A stretch of DNA of 58,203 bases, taken from contig JAFEBW010000011.1 in the NCBI GenBank assembly GCA_018242445.1, positions 1 through 58,203 of the forward strand. The letters are read 5' to 3'. Below are positions 33,003 to 42,040 of this stretch, piece after piece; position 1 is the stretch's first letter; each line of letters begins with the position of its first letter. Under the pieces are notes generated by a model. It was not told the DNA's origin, made no database searches, and was given only the letters and a program-made list of their open reading frames with translations. The position numbers and the translations under genes are program-made. Origin of the DNA: Pseudomonadota bacterium (GTDB lineage Bacteria > Pseudomonadota > Gammaproteobacteria > Xanthomonadales > Xanthomonadaceae).

Positions 33003-33319
33003 GCGATCCGGTCACCGTGCGTATCCTCGACCGCGATTACCTGATCGCCTGCGAGCCGTCCGAGCGCGAGGGCCTGGTTTCCGCCGCGCACATGCTCGAC
33101 GAACGCATGCGCGACATCCGCGGCGGCAACCGCATGGCCGCGATCGACCGCATCGCGGTGATGGCCGCGCTCAACCTCGCCCACGAACTGCTGCAGAGCC
33201 GGCAGGCGTCCAGCCACCGCGACCAGCAGATCGACCGCACGCTCGGCGAGCTCAACCGCAAGCTCGATGGCTTGCTGCGATCAGAGGACAGAGGGCAGAG
33301 GGCAGAGGACAGAAGGTAG
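32999..33319 (+). CDS. zapA: Cell division protein ZapA, C-terminus extended by repeat DNA
   Basis: 106 residues. Z-ring-associated protein that bundles FtsZ. The N-terminal domain (SDPVTVRILDRDYLIAC, LVSAAHMLDERMRDIR) and the coiled-coil C-terminal half are recognisable. The GTG start overlaps the upstream gene's stop (GTGA), implying coupled translation. The last ~12 residues (SEDRGQRAEDRR) are encoded by a 7-base tandem array (AGAGGAC/AGAGGGC), so the natural stop was probably replaced. Confidence 0.88.
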   Translation: MSDPVTVRILDRDYLIACEPSEREGLVSAAHMLDERMRDIRGGNRMAAIDRIAVMAALNLAHELLQSRQASSHRDQQIDRTLGELNRKLDGLLRSEDRGQRAEDRR

Positions 33320-33459
33320 TCGGCGCACGGTCGCGCGCAAGGCCGTCGTCCGCTTCCCGCTCCCTGCTTCCCGAGTCCCGAGTCCCGAGTCCCGAGTCCC
33401 GAGTCCCGAGTCCCGAGTCCCGAGTCCCGAGTCCCGAGTCCCGAGTCCCGAGTCCCGGG
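33282..33459. repeat. Heptad element at the zapA end: two arrays, including 12 perfect CCCGAGT copies
   Basis: The left array (33282-33316) has five AGAGGAC/AGAGGGC-type words and lies inside zapA. The right array (33370-33453) is 12 perfect tandem copies of CCCGAGT plus a partial one. Unlike the other heptad elements, the words in the two arrays are not reverse complements, as if the right array had been replaced or expanded. It ends about 28 bases before the 6S RNA -10 box. Copy number is likely to vary between strains. Confidence 0.9.
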
Positions 33460-33498
33460 CTTAACGTCCTCCTTCTTCACCGTCGCTATACTCGGCGT

Positions 33499-33686
33499 GC
33501 ATCCTCTGCCGTGAGCGACAGCCCGCGCCTACATTTGCCTTGTCCCATAACGCGACCCCGGAAGCTGGCCCATGAAGCGGTGCGCATGTCCGCCACGAGC
33601 GGAAAGCCTGATGCTTCACGACTCGCTTCCACCTGATCCCAGGGATCAAGGTCGTTGCGCGGGCATCGACATGGCGGAGGATGTAC
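33499..33686 (+). ncRNA. ssrS: 6S RNA
   Basis: This small RNA binds and inhibits sigma-70 RNA polymerase. The terminal stem is visible: bases 33499-33513 pair with 33670-33684 over 15 positions with three G-T pairs. The interior is long and imperfectly paired, as required for the open central bubble. TATACT at 33487-33492 places the start at about 33499. The order zapA-ssrS-fau is conserved in gammaproteobacteria. The -35 region adjoins the heptad array and is poor. The exact 3' end (about 33684-33690) is uncertain. Confidence 0.85.
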
Positions 33687-33717
33687 TTCTTTTCTCGACG
33701 CCGGCCTGCGCGCGCGC

Positions 33718-34290
33718 ATGATCGACCCGCGTGCCCTGCGCTCCGAGCTGCGCGCCCGCCGCGAGCGGATGAGCCCGGCCGAACGGATCGCCGCGGCGAT
33801 GGCGGTCGCAGCGCGCGTCCTCGAACTGCCGCAGTTGCACGAAGCGCGCACGGTCGCCGGTTACTGGGCGGTGCGCGGCGAAGTGCCGCTGCTGGGCGTG
33901 GTCAATTCCCTGCCGTCGGCAACGCGCTACTGCTTGCCGCTTCTGCACGACGACCACAGCCTGCGCTTCGCGCCGTGGCGGTCGGGCGATGCCATCGCGC
34001 CCAATCGCTACGGCATTCTCGAGCCCGCCGACAAGCAACACGCGCTCGAACCCGAGCGCGTGGGCATCGTCCTGCTGCCGCTGCTGGGTTTTACCCGCAA
34101 CGGCGACCGCATCGGCACCGGCGGCGGCTGGTACGACCGCAGCTTCGCCTTCCGCAAGGCCGCGGCCGCACCGCCCTTGCTGGTCGGCGTGGGCTTCGCC
34201 TGTCAGCAGGTCGACGAGCCGTGGACGCCGCAGCCGTGGGACGTGCCGCTGGACGCCATCGTCACCGAGCGCGAATCGCTGCGTTTCTGA
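33718..34290 (+). CDS. fau: 5-formyltetrahydrofolate cyclo-ligase
   Basis: 190 residues. ATP-dependent conversion of 5-formyl-THF to methenyl-THF. The N-terminal basic helix (RSELRARRERMSP), VGIVLLPLLGFTRNGDRIGTGGGWYDR with the nucleotide-binding GTGGGWYDR, and the C-terminal PWDVPLDAIVTE are diagnostic. ATG33718 is chosen by family length; it lies ~30 bases beyond 6S RNA, with which it is usually co-transcribed. Confidence 0.93.
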   Translation: MIDPRALRSELRARRERMSPAERIAAAMAVAARVLELPQLHEARTVAGYWAVRGEVPLLGVVNSLPSATRYCLPLLHDDHSLRFAPWRSGDAIAPNRYGILEPADKQHALEPERVGIVLLPLLGFTRNGDRIGTGGGWYDRSFAFRKAAAAPPLLVGVGFACQQVDEPWTPQPWDVPLDAIVTERESLRF

Positions 34291-34376
34291 TTCTTCGGCA
34301 GCGCTTGCAGCGCCACCGGCTGGCAGTCCATCCTTGGATTGCACGCTTCGCATCCGACATCCCAAGGCCGCCGCGC

Positions 34377-34829
34377 ATGCAGCACTGGCTGGTGAAATCC
34401 GAACCCGACGAGTTTTCCATCGACGCCCTGCAGCGCGTGGGTGTGGAGCCGTGGGGCGGCGTGCGCAACTATCAGGCGCGCAACCACCTGCGTGCGATGA
34501 AGCTCGGCGATGGCTTGCTGTTCTACCATTCCAGTTGCGCGCAGCCGGGCGTGGTGGGCATTGCGAAAGTGGCGCGGGCGGCGTATCCCGACCCCACGCA
34601 GTTCGATCCGCGCAGCGACTACCACGACCCCAGATCCGGCCCCGACGATCCGCGCTGGTCGGCGGTGGACGTGGCCTTCGCGCGCAAGCTCCAACGCACC
34701 ATCGTCCTGGATGAACTTCGCGCGCAGGCATCCCGTCTGGGCGATTTCGCCCTGTTGCGGCGGGGCAACCGGCTGTCGGTGCTGCCGGTGACGGCCGCAC
34801 AATGGAAGACCATCCTCTCGCTGGAATGA
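34377..34829 (+). CDS. EVE domain-containing protein
   Basis: 150 residues, a single EVE (PUA-like) domain: it starts [16 protein letters not shown] and continues [24 protein letters not shown] and [19 protein letters not shown] domains are known or proposed to bind modified bases in nucleic acids; the target here is unknown. It sits in the conserved fau-EVE-rpiA order, and its stop region overlaps a possible upstream rpiA start (ATGA at 34826). Confidence 0.88.
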   Translation: MQHWLVKSEPDEFSIDALQRVGVEPWGGVRNYQARNHLRAMKLGDGLLFYHSSCAQPGVVGIAKVARAAYPDPTQFDPRSDYHDPRSGPDDPRWSAVDVAFARKLQRTIVLDELRAQASRLGDFALLRRGNRLSVLPVTAAQWKTILSLE

Positions 34830-34843
34830 CCGGAAGCACACGC

Positions 34844-35488
34844 ATGGACAAGGATGCATTGAAGCAGCGCTCCGCCGAGGCCGCCCTGGCCTTCGTCGAG
34901 GACGGCATGACGGTAGGCGTGGGCACCGGCTCGACGGTGGCTTTTTTCATCGACGGCCTCGCGCGCATCAAGGGCCGCATCGAGGGCGCGGTGTCCAGCT
35001 CCGAGCAGAGCACCCAGCGCCTGCGCGCGCACGGCATCCAGGTGTTCGATCTCAACGCGGTCGGCCCCCTGCAACTGTATGTGGATGGCGCCGACGAATG
35101 CGATCCGCTGGGCCGCCTGATCAAGGGCGGCGGCGGCGCGCTCACCCGCGAGAAGATCATCGCCCAGGCCAGCGAGACCTTCGTGTGCATCATCGATGCC
35201 GGCAAGCAGGTGCAGGTGCTCGGCAAGTTCCCCTTGCCGGTGGAAGTGATCCCGATGGCGCGCAGCGCGGTGGCGCGCGCGATCCACGCGCAGGGAGGTC
35301 TGCCGGTGTGGCGCGAGGGCGTGGTCACCGACAACGGCAACTGGATCCTCGACATCCACGGCCTGCGCATCGACGACCCGGCCGCGCTGGAAAGCGCGTA
35401 CAACCAGATCCCGGGCGTGGTCACGGTCGGCCTGTTCGCGCAGCGGCCGGCCGACGTGGTGATCGTGGACGGCGTGCGGCGCGGATGA
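34844..35488 (+). CDS. rpiA: Ribose-5-phosphate isomerase A
   Basis: 214 residues. Interconverts ribose-5-P and ribulose-5-P. The motifs [38 protein letters not shown] and GKFPLPVEV are all present. ATG34844 ([12 protein letters not shown]) matches the family N-terminus and has GGAAG upstream; ATG34826, overlapping the EVE stop, would add six residues. The stop overlaps the queD start (ATGA). Confidence 0.95.
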   Translation: MDKDALKQRSAEAALAFVEDGMTVGVGTGSTVAFFIDGLARIKGRIEGAVSSSEQSTQRLRAHGIQVFDLNAVGPLQLYVDGADECDPLGRLIKGGGGALTREKIIAQASETFVCIIDAGKQVQVLGKFPLPVEVIPMARSAVARAIHAQGGLPVWREGVVTDNGNWILDIHGLRIDDPAALESAYNQIPGVVTVGLFAQRPADVVIVDGVRRG

Positions 35489-35844
35489 ACATGGACATCT
35501 TCAAGGTCTTCCGCATCGAGGCCGCGCACCGGTTGCCGAACGTGCCCGCCGGACACAAGTGCGCGCGCCTGCACGGGCATTCCTTCGCCATCGAATTGCA
35601 TGTGGCCGGCGAGCCGGGCGAACACAACGGCTGGGTGATGGACTTCGCCGATCTCAAGGCGGCGTTCAAGCCCCTTCACGAGCGCCTCGATCACCACTAC
35701 CTCAACGAGATCGAAGGGCTGGACAATCCCACCAGCGAACGCCTGGCGATCTGGATCTGGGATCGGCTCAAGCCCGCCTTGCCGGCGCTCTCCGAGGTGG
35801 TCGTGCACGAAACCTGCACCTCGGGCTGCCGTTATCGGGGTTGA
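35485..35844 (+). CDS. queD: 6-carboxytetrahydropterin synthase
   Basis: 119 residues. Second step of queuosine/preQ0 synthesis from GTP. Zinc ligands are seen as the His in EAAHRLP and the pair in LHGHSF, the catalytic Cys is in [10 protein letters not shown], and the substrate-binding Glu in VVHETCTSG. It overlaps rpiA by four bases (ATGA). The other queuosine genes are not in the window. Confidence 0.93.
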   Translation: MNMDIFKVFRIEAAHRLPNVPAGHKCARLHGHSFAIELHVAGEPGEHNGWVMDFADLKAAFKPLHERLDHHYLNEIEGLDNPTSERLAIWIWDRLKPALPALSEVVVHETCTSGCRYRG

Positions 35845-36180
35845 TGCGGCACCCATGGCCGTGGCGACGGGCACCTCCCGGGCCCAACGAAAGCATCCGC
35901 GCCCATGCTCCCTCCTCATCCAGCGGGGAGATTGCCGCGAAACACGGCCCCATCCCGGCCTTCCCCCGCAAGCGGGGAAGGAGCCAAAGCGGACTGTCCT
36001 GGAGGAATCCGACGGCGGGTCAATGGCATGCACGGAACGCTCCGGCCTGCCAACCCCAGAAACTGAACAAGGCATGAACCGACTTTCAGACATGTTGCGC
36101 CGCAGCAAAAGACCGGCTATGCTGCACCGCACAACCTGGCGATCGGACCAGGAACCACCCCAAACCATCAGGAGTCCGCC
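35845..36180. other. 336-base gap between queD and phasin, with a REP-like hairpin
   Basis: At 35948-35985 lies a REP-like copy: CCCATCCCGGCC leading into CTTCCCCCGC-AA-GCGGGGAAG. A phasin promoter is proposed at 36095-36123. I see no RNA gene or further coding sequence in the remainder. Confidence 0.7.
36095..36123 (+). promoter_or_regulatory. Candidate promoter of the phasin gene
   Basis: TTGCGC (36095-36100), a 17-base spacer and TATGCT (36118-36123) give a start near 36130 and a leader of about 50 bases. Confidence 0.5.
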
Positions 36181-36585
36181 ATGTATCAGCAGATCAATGA
36201 GCAGTTCACCGCCGCGTCGCGCCAGTTCGCTGACACCGCGGCCCAGGTCAACCGTCTGGCCCTCGAGAACGCCGAGAAGGTGTTCGGCCTGCAGTTGTCG
36301 ACCCTCGAGGAGAACGTCAACGCCACCTTCGCCTTCTGGGGCGAGCTGGCCAACGTGCGCGACCTCGACACCCTGAAGGCCGTGTGGCCCAAGGGCGTGC
36401 AGGTCGCCCGCGAGACCGTCGAGCGCAGCATCAGCACCACGCAGGAAGTCTACGGCAACACCGTGAAGACCAACGAGGCCATCGGCCAGATCGCCAAGGG
36501 CCAGATCGAGGCCGCCACCGCCGCTGCCACCGAGCAGGCCAAGACGGTTGCCGAGAAGGTCGTCAAGACCGCGACGAAGAAGTAA
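36181..36585 (+). CDS. Phasin family protein
   Basis: 134 residues, wholly helical and Ala-rich, with the phasin pattern NEQFTAASRQFADTAAQVNRLALENAEKVFGLQL. Phasins coat polyhydroxyalkanoate granules, but many relatives occur without PHA genes, and none are seen here. A strong AGGAG precedes ATG36181. The gene is monocistronic, ending at a strong terminator. The C-terminus is an Ala/Thr/Lys-rich tail. Confidence 0.85.
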   Translation: MYQQINEQFTAASRQFADTAAQVNRLALENAEKVFGLQLSTLEENVNATFAFWGELANVRDLDTLKAVWPKGVQVARETVERSISTTQEVYGNTVKTNEAIGQIAKGQIEAATAAATEQAKTVAEKVVKTATKK

Positions 36586-36644
36586 TCCTTCGCGACAAGC
36601 AACACCGCGCGCGTCGGCTTCCCCTCCGACGCAGCGCGCATTCG

Positions 36645-36672
36645 AAGCCGGCCTCGTGCCGGCTTTTTTTTC
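36645..36672 (+). terminator. Rho-independent terminator of the phasin gene
   Basis: AAGCCGGC / GCCGGCTT around loop CTCGT is followed by eight T (with the stem's own last Ts). It also lies just beyond the end of the convergent porin gene. Confidence 0.88.
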
Positions 36673-36684
36673 GGGATGGCCGGA

Positions 36685-37536
36685 TCAGAACGTCTTGCCG
36701 ACCTGGACGATCGGCGTCGGCCTGTCCAGATTGCGCGTGGCCCCGTCGATGGCCGAAAGCCCGCCGATCGGCGGCCGATAAAACCGGTCGTTGGTCGCAC
36801 CCACCACGCTCACCGAGGCATTCCAGCCGCCGCTCCAGGACTTGGCCAACATCAATTTCCAGTCCATGAAGTCGGGGTTGAGGCTGCCGTAACGGGCGCG
36901 CACGTCGTTGTATCCGACGTGCGCGCTCAGGCTGAAGCCATCGCGCAACGGCCAGGTGGCGGTCAGGTCGTGGTAGAGCGAACCGCGCGTTCCCCCGTCG
37001 TAGCCGGTGGAGCGGTTGGCGCCGAAATAGTCCGATGTGGACATCCACAGTTTGTAGCTGAGCCACTTCCAGTTCAGCCCGGCATCCACCTCGGTGGTGT
37101 CGTAGCGCTGACTGGGCAATGCGGCGCATGGGGTGCCGTAGCTGGCCGATGGGCACGCGGCATGGCGCAGGTCGGCGCCGGGATACACGAAGGCGTACAC
37201 GCCGAAGGTGTAGCCCCAGTCGGCGTTGATCTTGCCGTTGTAGCCAGCGTACAGATCCACTTCGACGCGGCCGCCCGGAAAGGTGCGTGGGCTCACTTCG
37301 GAAGCGCCGATGCCGGCGTACCAGCGCCCCCCGCCGGACCAATCCACGCTGCCCTGCAGTGCGGGATGGCCCCAGTTCTGGTCGATGCCCGCGAATCGGT
37401 ACTGGCTGACCCAATTGATGCTGGCCGACCAGGACGATGCCGGGGTTGCAGGTGACGCTTCTTGCGAATGGGCGGTCTGGATCGACAGCGACGCCACGAC
37501 GGTGCCTGCGAGCAAGGCACGAACAAGGGGTTTCAT
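36685..37536 (-). CDS. TorF family putative porin
   Basis: 283 residues. A signal peptide (MKPLVRALLAGTVVASLSIQTAHS) is followed by alternating aromatic/hydrophobic strands typical of an outer-membrane beta-barrel and a C-terminal Phe (VQVGKTF). The opening WSASINWVSQYRFAGIDQN fits the TIGR02001 (TorF) family. Function and substrate are unknown. It lies 154 bases after the RND pump gene on the same strand but is not an obvious TolC-type channel. Confidence 0.8.
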   Translation of the reverse strand: MKPLVRALLAGTVVASLSIQTAHSQEASPATPASSWSASINWVSQYRFAGIDQNWGHPALQGSVDWSGGGRWYAGIGASEVSPRTFPGGRVEVDLYAGYNGKINADWGYTFGVYAFVYPGADLRHAACPSASYGTPCAALPSQRYDTTEVDAGLNWKWLSYKLWMSTSDYFGANRSTGYDGGTRGSLYHDLTATWPLRDGFSLSAHVGYNDVRARYGSLNPDFMDWKLMLAKSWSGGWNASVSVVGATNDRFYRPPIGGLSAIDGATRNLDRPTPIVQVGKTF

Positions 37537-37690
37537 GGGAATGCCCCGGCTGGGTGGCGCGATGGTGGAGCACCGATGACGGGGCTGTCCAGCCCGGCTG
37601 CGGCCACCCTGGGTTGCGCAGTCGGGGCAAGGCTGTGCCGGGGGCAGCGCGCGGATCATTCCGGGCACGCAGTTCCTCCCTCGACGCGCC

Positions 37691-40600
37691 TCAGTCCAGC
37701 CGATCCCCCAGCAAACGCCGGACGACGACGTAGAACACCGGGATCAGCAGCACGCCGAACACGGTGGCGAACAGCATGCCGCCGACCACGCCGGTGCCGA
37801 TCGCGTGGCGGGCGTTGGCGCCGGCGCCGGTGGAGACGACCAGCGGCATCACGCCGAGGATGAAGGCGAAGCTGGTCATCAGGATCGGCCGCAGGCGCAG
37901 GCGTGCGGCATCCACCACGGCTTGTCCGAGCGGCACGCCGCGGCGCTGCTCCTGCACCGCGAACTCGACGATCAGGATCGCGTTCTTCGCGGCCAGGCCA
38001 ATGATGGTGATCAAACCCACTTTCAGGAACACGTCGTTGGACAGCCCGCGCGCCCACGTCGCCAGCAGCGCGCCGGTCAGGCCCAGCGGCACCACCAGCA
38101 TCACCGCGACGGGGATCGACCAGCTTTCGTACAACGCCGCCAGGCACAGGAACACCACGAGGATCGACAGCGCGAACAGCCTGGGGGCCTGCTGGCCGGA
38201 GAGGATTTCCTGCAACGATTGCCCGGTCCACTCGAAGCCGTAGCCGTGCGGCAGGTCGTGGCCGATCAGGTTCTTCATCATGTCCATCGCCTGTCCGGTG
38301 CTCTTGCCCGGAGCCTGCGCGCCGACGATGTCCACCGCTTCGTAGCCGTTGTAACGGGCGATGCTCGGCGAGGCCATCGTCCACTTCGCATGCACGACGT
38401 TGGACAGCGGGATCATCGGCGCCGGGCCGCCGGATGCCGGTGCCTTGCCGGGCACGTAGAAGTGGCTCAGGGCGTCGATGCTGGACCGGTACGGCGCATC
38501 GGCCTGCATGATCACGCGCAGCACGCGGCCGCCGTAGTCGAAATCGTCCACGTACACCGGCGCCAGCATCAACTGGATCGCCGAGTACACGTCGGTCAGC
38601 GACAGCCCCATCGCCTGCGCCTGCACGCGATCCACCGTCATCTTCAGTTGCGGGGCGTCCTCGAGCGCGTTCGGGCGCACCCCGACGAGGGTGTCCGGGT
38701 GCTTGGCCGCGGCGGCGAGCAACTGGTTGCGCGCGTCGATCAGCGCGTCGTGGCCGCGACCGGTGCGGTCCTGCAGGAACAGGTCGAAACCGCCGAAGCG
38801 GCCCAGGCCGCGGATAGTTGGCAGGTTGGCGACGAAGGCCATGCCGTCGCGCACCTTGCCGAACAGCTCGCCCTGCATGCGCGGCACCATCTCGGCCACG
38901 TTGGCACGGCGCTCGCCCCACGGCTTGAAGCCGATGAAGGCCATGCCGACGTTCTCGCCGTCGCCCACGAAGCTGAAACCGGAAATGGCGAACACGCGCT
39001 CCACTTCGGGGTTGGCGCGGATGATCGTGCTGACCTGATCCATCACCGCGTTGGTGCGCGACAGCGTCGCGCCCGAGGGCAGCGACACGATCGCCAGCGC
39101 ATAGCCCTGGTCCTCGTCGGGCACGAAGCTCGACGGCAGCTTCCAGAACAGCAGGCCGCAGACCACGACCACGCCGGCGAACGCGGCCATCCAGCGCGGC
39201 GCGTGCCGCACCGCGCGGCGCACATGCCCGGTGTAGGCGCCGCGCAGCCAGTCGAAGGCGCGGTTGAATCCGGCGACCAGCCAGTTGTGCTCGTGCTCGT
39301 GGGTGGGGCGGATCAGGGTCGCGCACAGCGCCGGGGTGAAAGCGAGCGCGAGGAACGCCGAGAACGCGGTGGACAGCGCAATGGTCAGCGCGAACTGGCG
39401 ATAGATCGCGCCCACACTGCCGGTCTGCAGGGCGCTGGGCATGAACACCGCCATCAGCACCACGCCGATGGCGACCACCGCGCCGGAGATCTGCGCCATC
39501 GCCTTGCGGGTGGCGTCCTTCGGCGACAGCCCTTCCTCGCGCATGATGCGCTCGACGTTCTCGATCACCACGATGGCGTCGTCCACCACGATGCCGATCG
39601 CCAGCACCATGCCGAACAGCGACAACTGGTTGATGGTGAAACCCAGCGCCCACAGCGAGAGCACGCCGCCGAGCAGTGCCACCGGCACCACGATGGTGGC
39701 GATGAAGGTGGCGCGCAGGTTCTGCAGGAACAGGAACATCACCAGGAACACCAGCACGAAGGCGACGATCAGGGTGAAGGCCACTTCCTCGATGGCCGCG
39801 CGCACGAAGGTGGTAGAGTCGTAGGGCACGAACCATTCCACGCTCGGCGGAAAGCTCGCCTGCAATTCGCTGAGCTTGTCCTTGACCTCCTGCGCGACGG
39901 TCAGCGCGTTGGCGCCGCTGACCAGTTGCACGCCCGCGCCGGCGACCGGCGAACCGTTGTACATCGCCCGCTCGCCGTAGCTCTCCGGCCCCAGTTCGAT
40001 GCGCGCCACGTCCTTCAGGCGCACCGCCGTGCCCAGCCCATTGGCGCGCAGGATGATGTCGCCGAACTGCTCGGGCGTGGAGAAACGCCCTTCGGCGGCG
40101 ACCGTGGCGGTGATGCCGGTTCCGTTCGCCTCGGGCGCGGCGCCGACCGCGCCGGCGGCGACCTGCACGTTCTGCGCGCGTACGGCATTGAGCGCATCGG
40201 CGGCCGACAGGCCGTAGGTGTGCAGCTTGTCGGCATCCAGCCAGATGCGCATCGCGTACTGCGCGCCGACCTGGAAGGTGCTGCTCACGCCGGGCAGGCG
40301 CGCGATCTGGTCGAGCACGCCCGCTGCCATCACGTTGTTCAACTGGTCGGCGCCCACGCTGTTGTCCTTCGAGCGCAGCGCGAAGAACATCAGGAAGTCG
40401 GGGTTGGACTTGGACACCGTCACGCCCTGCTGCACCACTTCCGACGGCAGCCGCGGGGTGGCGCGCGAGACCTGGTTCTGGGTCTGCACCGCCGCCGTGT
40501 CCGGGTCGGTGCCCGGCTCGAAGGTGAGCGAGATGCTGGCGCCGCCGTTGTTGCTGGAGGTGGAGCTGAAGTACATCAGATGGTCGATGCCGGTGAGTTG

Positions 40601-40801
40601 CTGCTCGATCACCTGGGTGACGGACTTTTCCACCGTGGTCGCGTCCGCGCCCGGATAGCTGGTGTTGATCACCACCTGCGGCGGGGCGATGGCCGGGTAG
40701 GATTCCACGCCCAGATTGGTCAGCGCGATCAGGCCGCCGAGCGAGATCAGGATGGCGATGACCCAGGCGAAGATCGGCCGGTCGATGAAAAAGTTCGGCA
40801 T
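37691..40801 (-). CDS. RND efflux pump inner-membrane transporter, HAE1 (AcrB-like)
   Basis: 1036 residues. Proton-driven drug exporter with 12 membrane helices and two large periplasmic loops. The N-terminus MPNFFIDRPIFAWVIAILIS and the proton-relay pair in GIVVDDAIVVIENVER (equivalent of AcrB Asp407/Asp408) are conserved, and the second half has the matching GLAAKNAILIVEFA. It starts 13 bases after the adaptor gene, so the two form an operon. No outer-membrane factor or TetR repressor adjoins. Confidence 0.95.
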   Translation of the reverse strand: MPNFFIDRPIFAWVIAILISLGGLIALTNLGVESYPAIAPPQVVINTSYPGADATTVEKSVTQVIEQQLTGIDHLMYFSSTSSNNGGASISLTFEPGTDPDTAAVQTQNQVSRATPRLPSEVVQQGVTVSKSNPDFLMFFALRSKDNSVGADQLNNVMAAGVLDQIARLPGVSSTFQVGAQYAMRIWLDADKLHTYGLSAADALNAVRAQNVQVAAGAVGAAPEANGTGITATVAAEGRFSTPEQFGDIILRANGLGTAVRLKDVARIELGPESYGERAMYNGSPVAGAGVQLVSGANALTVAQEVKDKLSELQASFPPSVEWFVPYDSTTFVRAAIEEVAFTLIVAFVLVFLVMFLFLQNLRATFIATIVVPVALLGGVLSLWALGFTINQLSLFGMVLAIGIVVDDAIVVIENVERIMREEGLSPKDATRKAMAQISGAVVAIGVVLMAVFMPSALQTGSVGAIYRQFALTIALSTAFSAFLALAFTPALCATLIRPTHEHEHNWLVAGFNRAFDWLRGAYTGHVRRAVRHAPRWMAAFAGVVVVCGLLFWKLPSSFVPDEDQGYALAIVSLPSGATLSRTNAVMDQVSTIIRANPEVERVFAISGFSFVGDGENVGMAFIGFKPWGERRANVAEMVPRMQGELFGKVRDGMAFVANLPTIRGLGRFGGFDLFLQDRTGRGHDALIDARNQLLAAAAKHPDTLVGVRPNALEDAPQLKMTVDRVQAQAMGLSLTDVYSAIQLMLAPVYVDDFDYGGRVLRVIMQADAPYRSSIDALSHFYVPGKAPASGGPAPMIPLSNVVHAKWTMASPSIARYNGYEAVDIVGAQAPGKSTGQAMDMMKNLIGHDLPHGYGFEWTGQSLQEILSGQQAPRLFALSILVVFLCLAALYESWSIPVAVMLVVPLGLTGALLATWARGLSNDVFLKVGLITIIGLAAKNAILIVEFAVQEQRRGVPLGQAVVDAARLRLRPILMTSFAFILGVMPLVVSTGAGANARHAIGTGVVGGMLFATVFGVLLIPVFYVVVRRLLGDRLD

Positions 40802-40814
40802 GGCGGCGTGCCGG

Positions 40815-41969
40815 TCAGTGGGCTTGCGACGCGGGACCTGCGGCGGCCGGCGACCACGGCGACGCCTTCACGGCGGCTCCGGGCTGCACGCGCTGCACGC
40901 CGGAGACGATCACCCGGTCGCCGTTGGCAAGGCCGGTGTTCACCATCCAGTCGCTGCCCTGCTGCGCGCCAAGCTCGACGCGCTTCTGTACCGCCTTCCC
41001 ATCACTGCCGACCACGAACACGAACGGCCCGTCGGCATCGCGTTGCACCGCCGCCTGCGGCACCCGGAACACGCCGCTGCGCTGCCCGAAGGTGGCACGC
41101 ACGCGCACGAACATGCCCGGCAGCAGCGCGTGCCCGGGGTTGGGCAGGATGCCGCGCATCTCCACCGCGCCGGTGGCCGGATCGACCGCCTTGTCGGAGA
41201 AGTCCAGCGTGCCCTGCACGCCCATCGACGCTCCATCGTCGCCGAGCAGTTCGAGGTTCGCTTTCGATGCCGCGGACGACGCGGTCGATCCGCGCAGCGC
41301 CTGCAGGTCGCCGACCGCGTCCTGGAAATAGACGTAGATCGGGTCGATCTGCTGCACCGTGGTCAGCAAGGTCGCATCGCCCTGACCGACCAGCGCGCCT
41401 TCGGTCACCTGCTGCTGGCTCGCACGGCCGGCGATCGGCGCGGTCACGTCGGCGTAGCCGAGGTTGATCCGCGCCAGTTCGACATTGGCCTGCGCCTGCT
41501 TGACCGCCGCGGCGGAGGTGCGTTCGGCGGCCTGCGCGTTGTCGAGATCGGTCTTGGAGATCAGGTTTTTCGCGGCGATCGCGCGCGCGCGTTCGGCGGC
41601 GACGTGGTCGTTGGCGGCGGTGGCCTGCGCGGCAGCGAGGTTGGCCTGCTGCGCGTCGAGCGCGGCCTTGAGCGGCGCCGGATCGATCCGGAACAGCAAC
41701 TGCCCGGCGGCGACGTCGCTGCCCTCGGTGTACACGCGCTTTTGCAGCACGCCGGCCACGCGCGCGCGCACGTCTGCGCTGCGGGTCGGGTACAACCGCC
41801 CCACCAGTTCGCGCGCCATCGGCGCGCTGATGGCATTCACCGTGACCACGCCCACCTCCGGCGGCGGCATCGCGCCGCCTTGCTGTTGCGGCGCACCGCC
41901 GCCACCGCAGGCCGACAACGCCAGGCTGGCCACCGGCACCACGAGGAACCGCCGCACGAATCGGCGCAT
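40815..41969 (-). CDS. RND efflux adaptor lipoprotein (AcrA-like)
   Basis: 384 residues. A lipoprotein signal ends in LALSAC (lipobox), followed by a Gly/Gln-rich spacer. The order is then lipoyl half (GVLQKRVYTEGSDVAAGQLL), helical hairpin (about 95-165), second lipoyl half (ADVTAPIAGRASQQ), beta-barrel and membrane-proximal domain. ATG41969 has GGAG six bases upstream and is preferred over a TTG six bases earlier. It is the first gene of the pump operon. Confidence 0.93.
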   Translation of the reverse strand: MRRFVRRFLVVPVASLALSACGGGGAPQQQGGAMPPPEVGVVTVNAISAPMARELVGRLYPTRSADVRARVAGVLQKRVYTEGSDVAAGQLLFRIDPAPLKAALDAQQANLAAAQATAANDHVAAERARAIAAKNLISKTDLDNAQAAERTSAAAVKQAQANVELARINLGYADVTAPIAGRASQQQVTEGALVGQGDATLLTTVQQIDPIYVYFQDAVGDLQALRGSTASSAASKANLELLGDDGASMGVQGTLDFSDKAVDPATGAVEMRGILPNPGHALLPGMFVRVRATFGQRSGVFRVPQAAVQRDADGPFVFVVGSDGKAVQKRVELGAQQGSDWMVNTGLANGDRVIVSGVQRVQPGAAVKASPWSPAAAGPASQAH

Positions 41970-42040
41970 GCGCAACTCCGGCTGGACGCGAGAATGCCGC
42001 AGTCTACCGGTTTCGCGAGGCTCCCTTCACAGGACGAAAG

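Noticed and set aside
32999..33319. Frameshift or fusion in zapA because of its unusual C-terminus
   Set aside because: The ZapA core is complete and in one frame. The extra residues come from the repeat array up to a normal TAG stop.
33370..33459. CCCGAGT array as a CRISPR
   Set aside because: The repeats are contiguous 7-mers without spacers; this is a simple tandem repeat.
37805..41467. An open frame of 1220 codons on the forward strand across the RND operon
   Set aside because: Shadow frame. The reverse strand encodes a full-length RND pump and adaptor with all conserved motifs.
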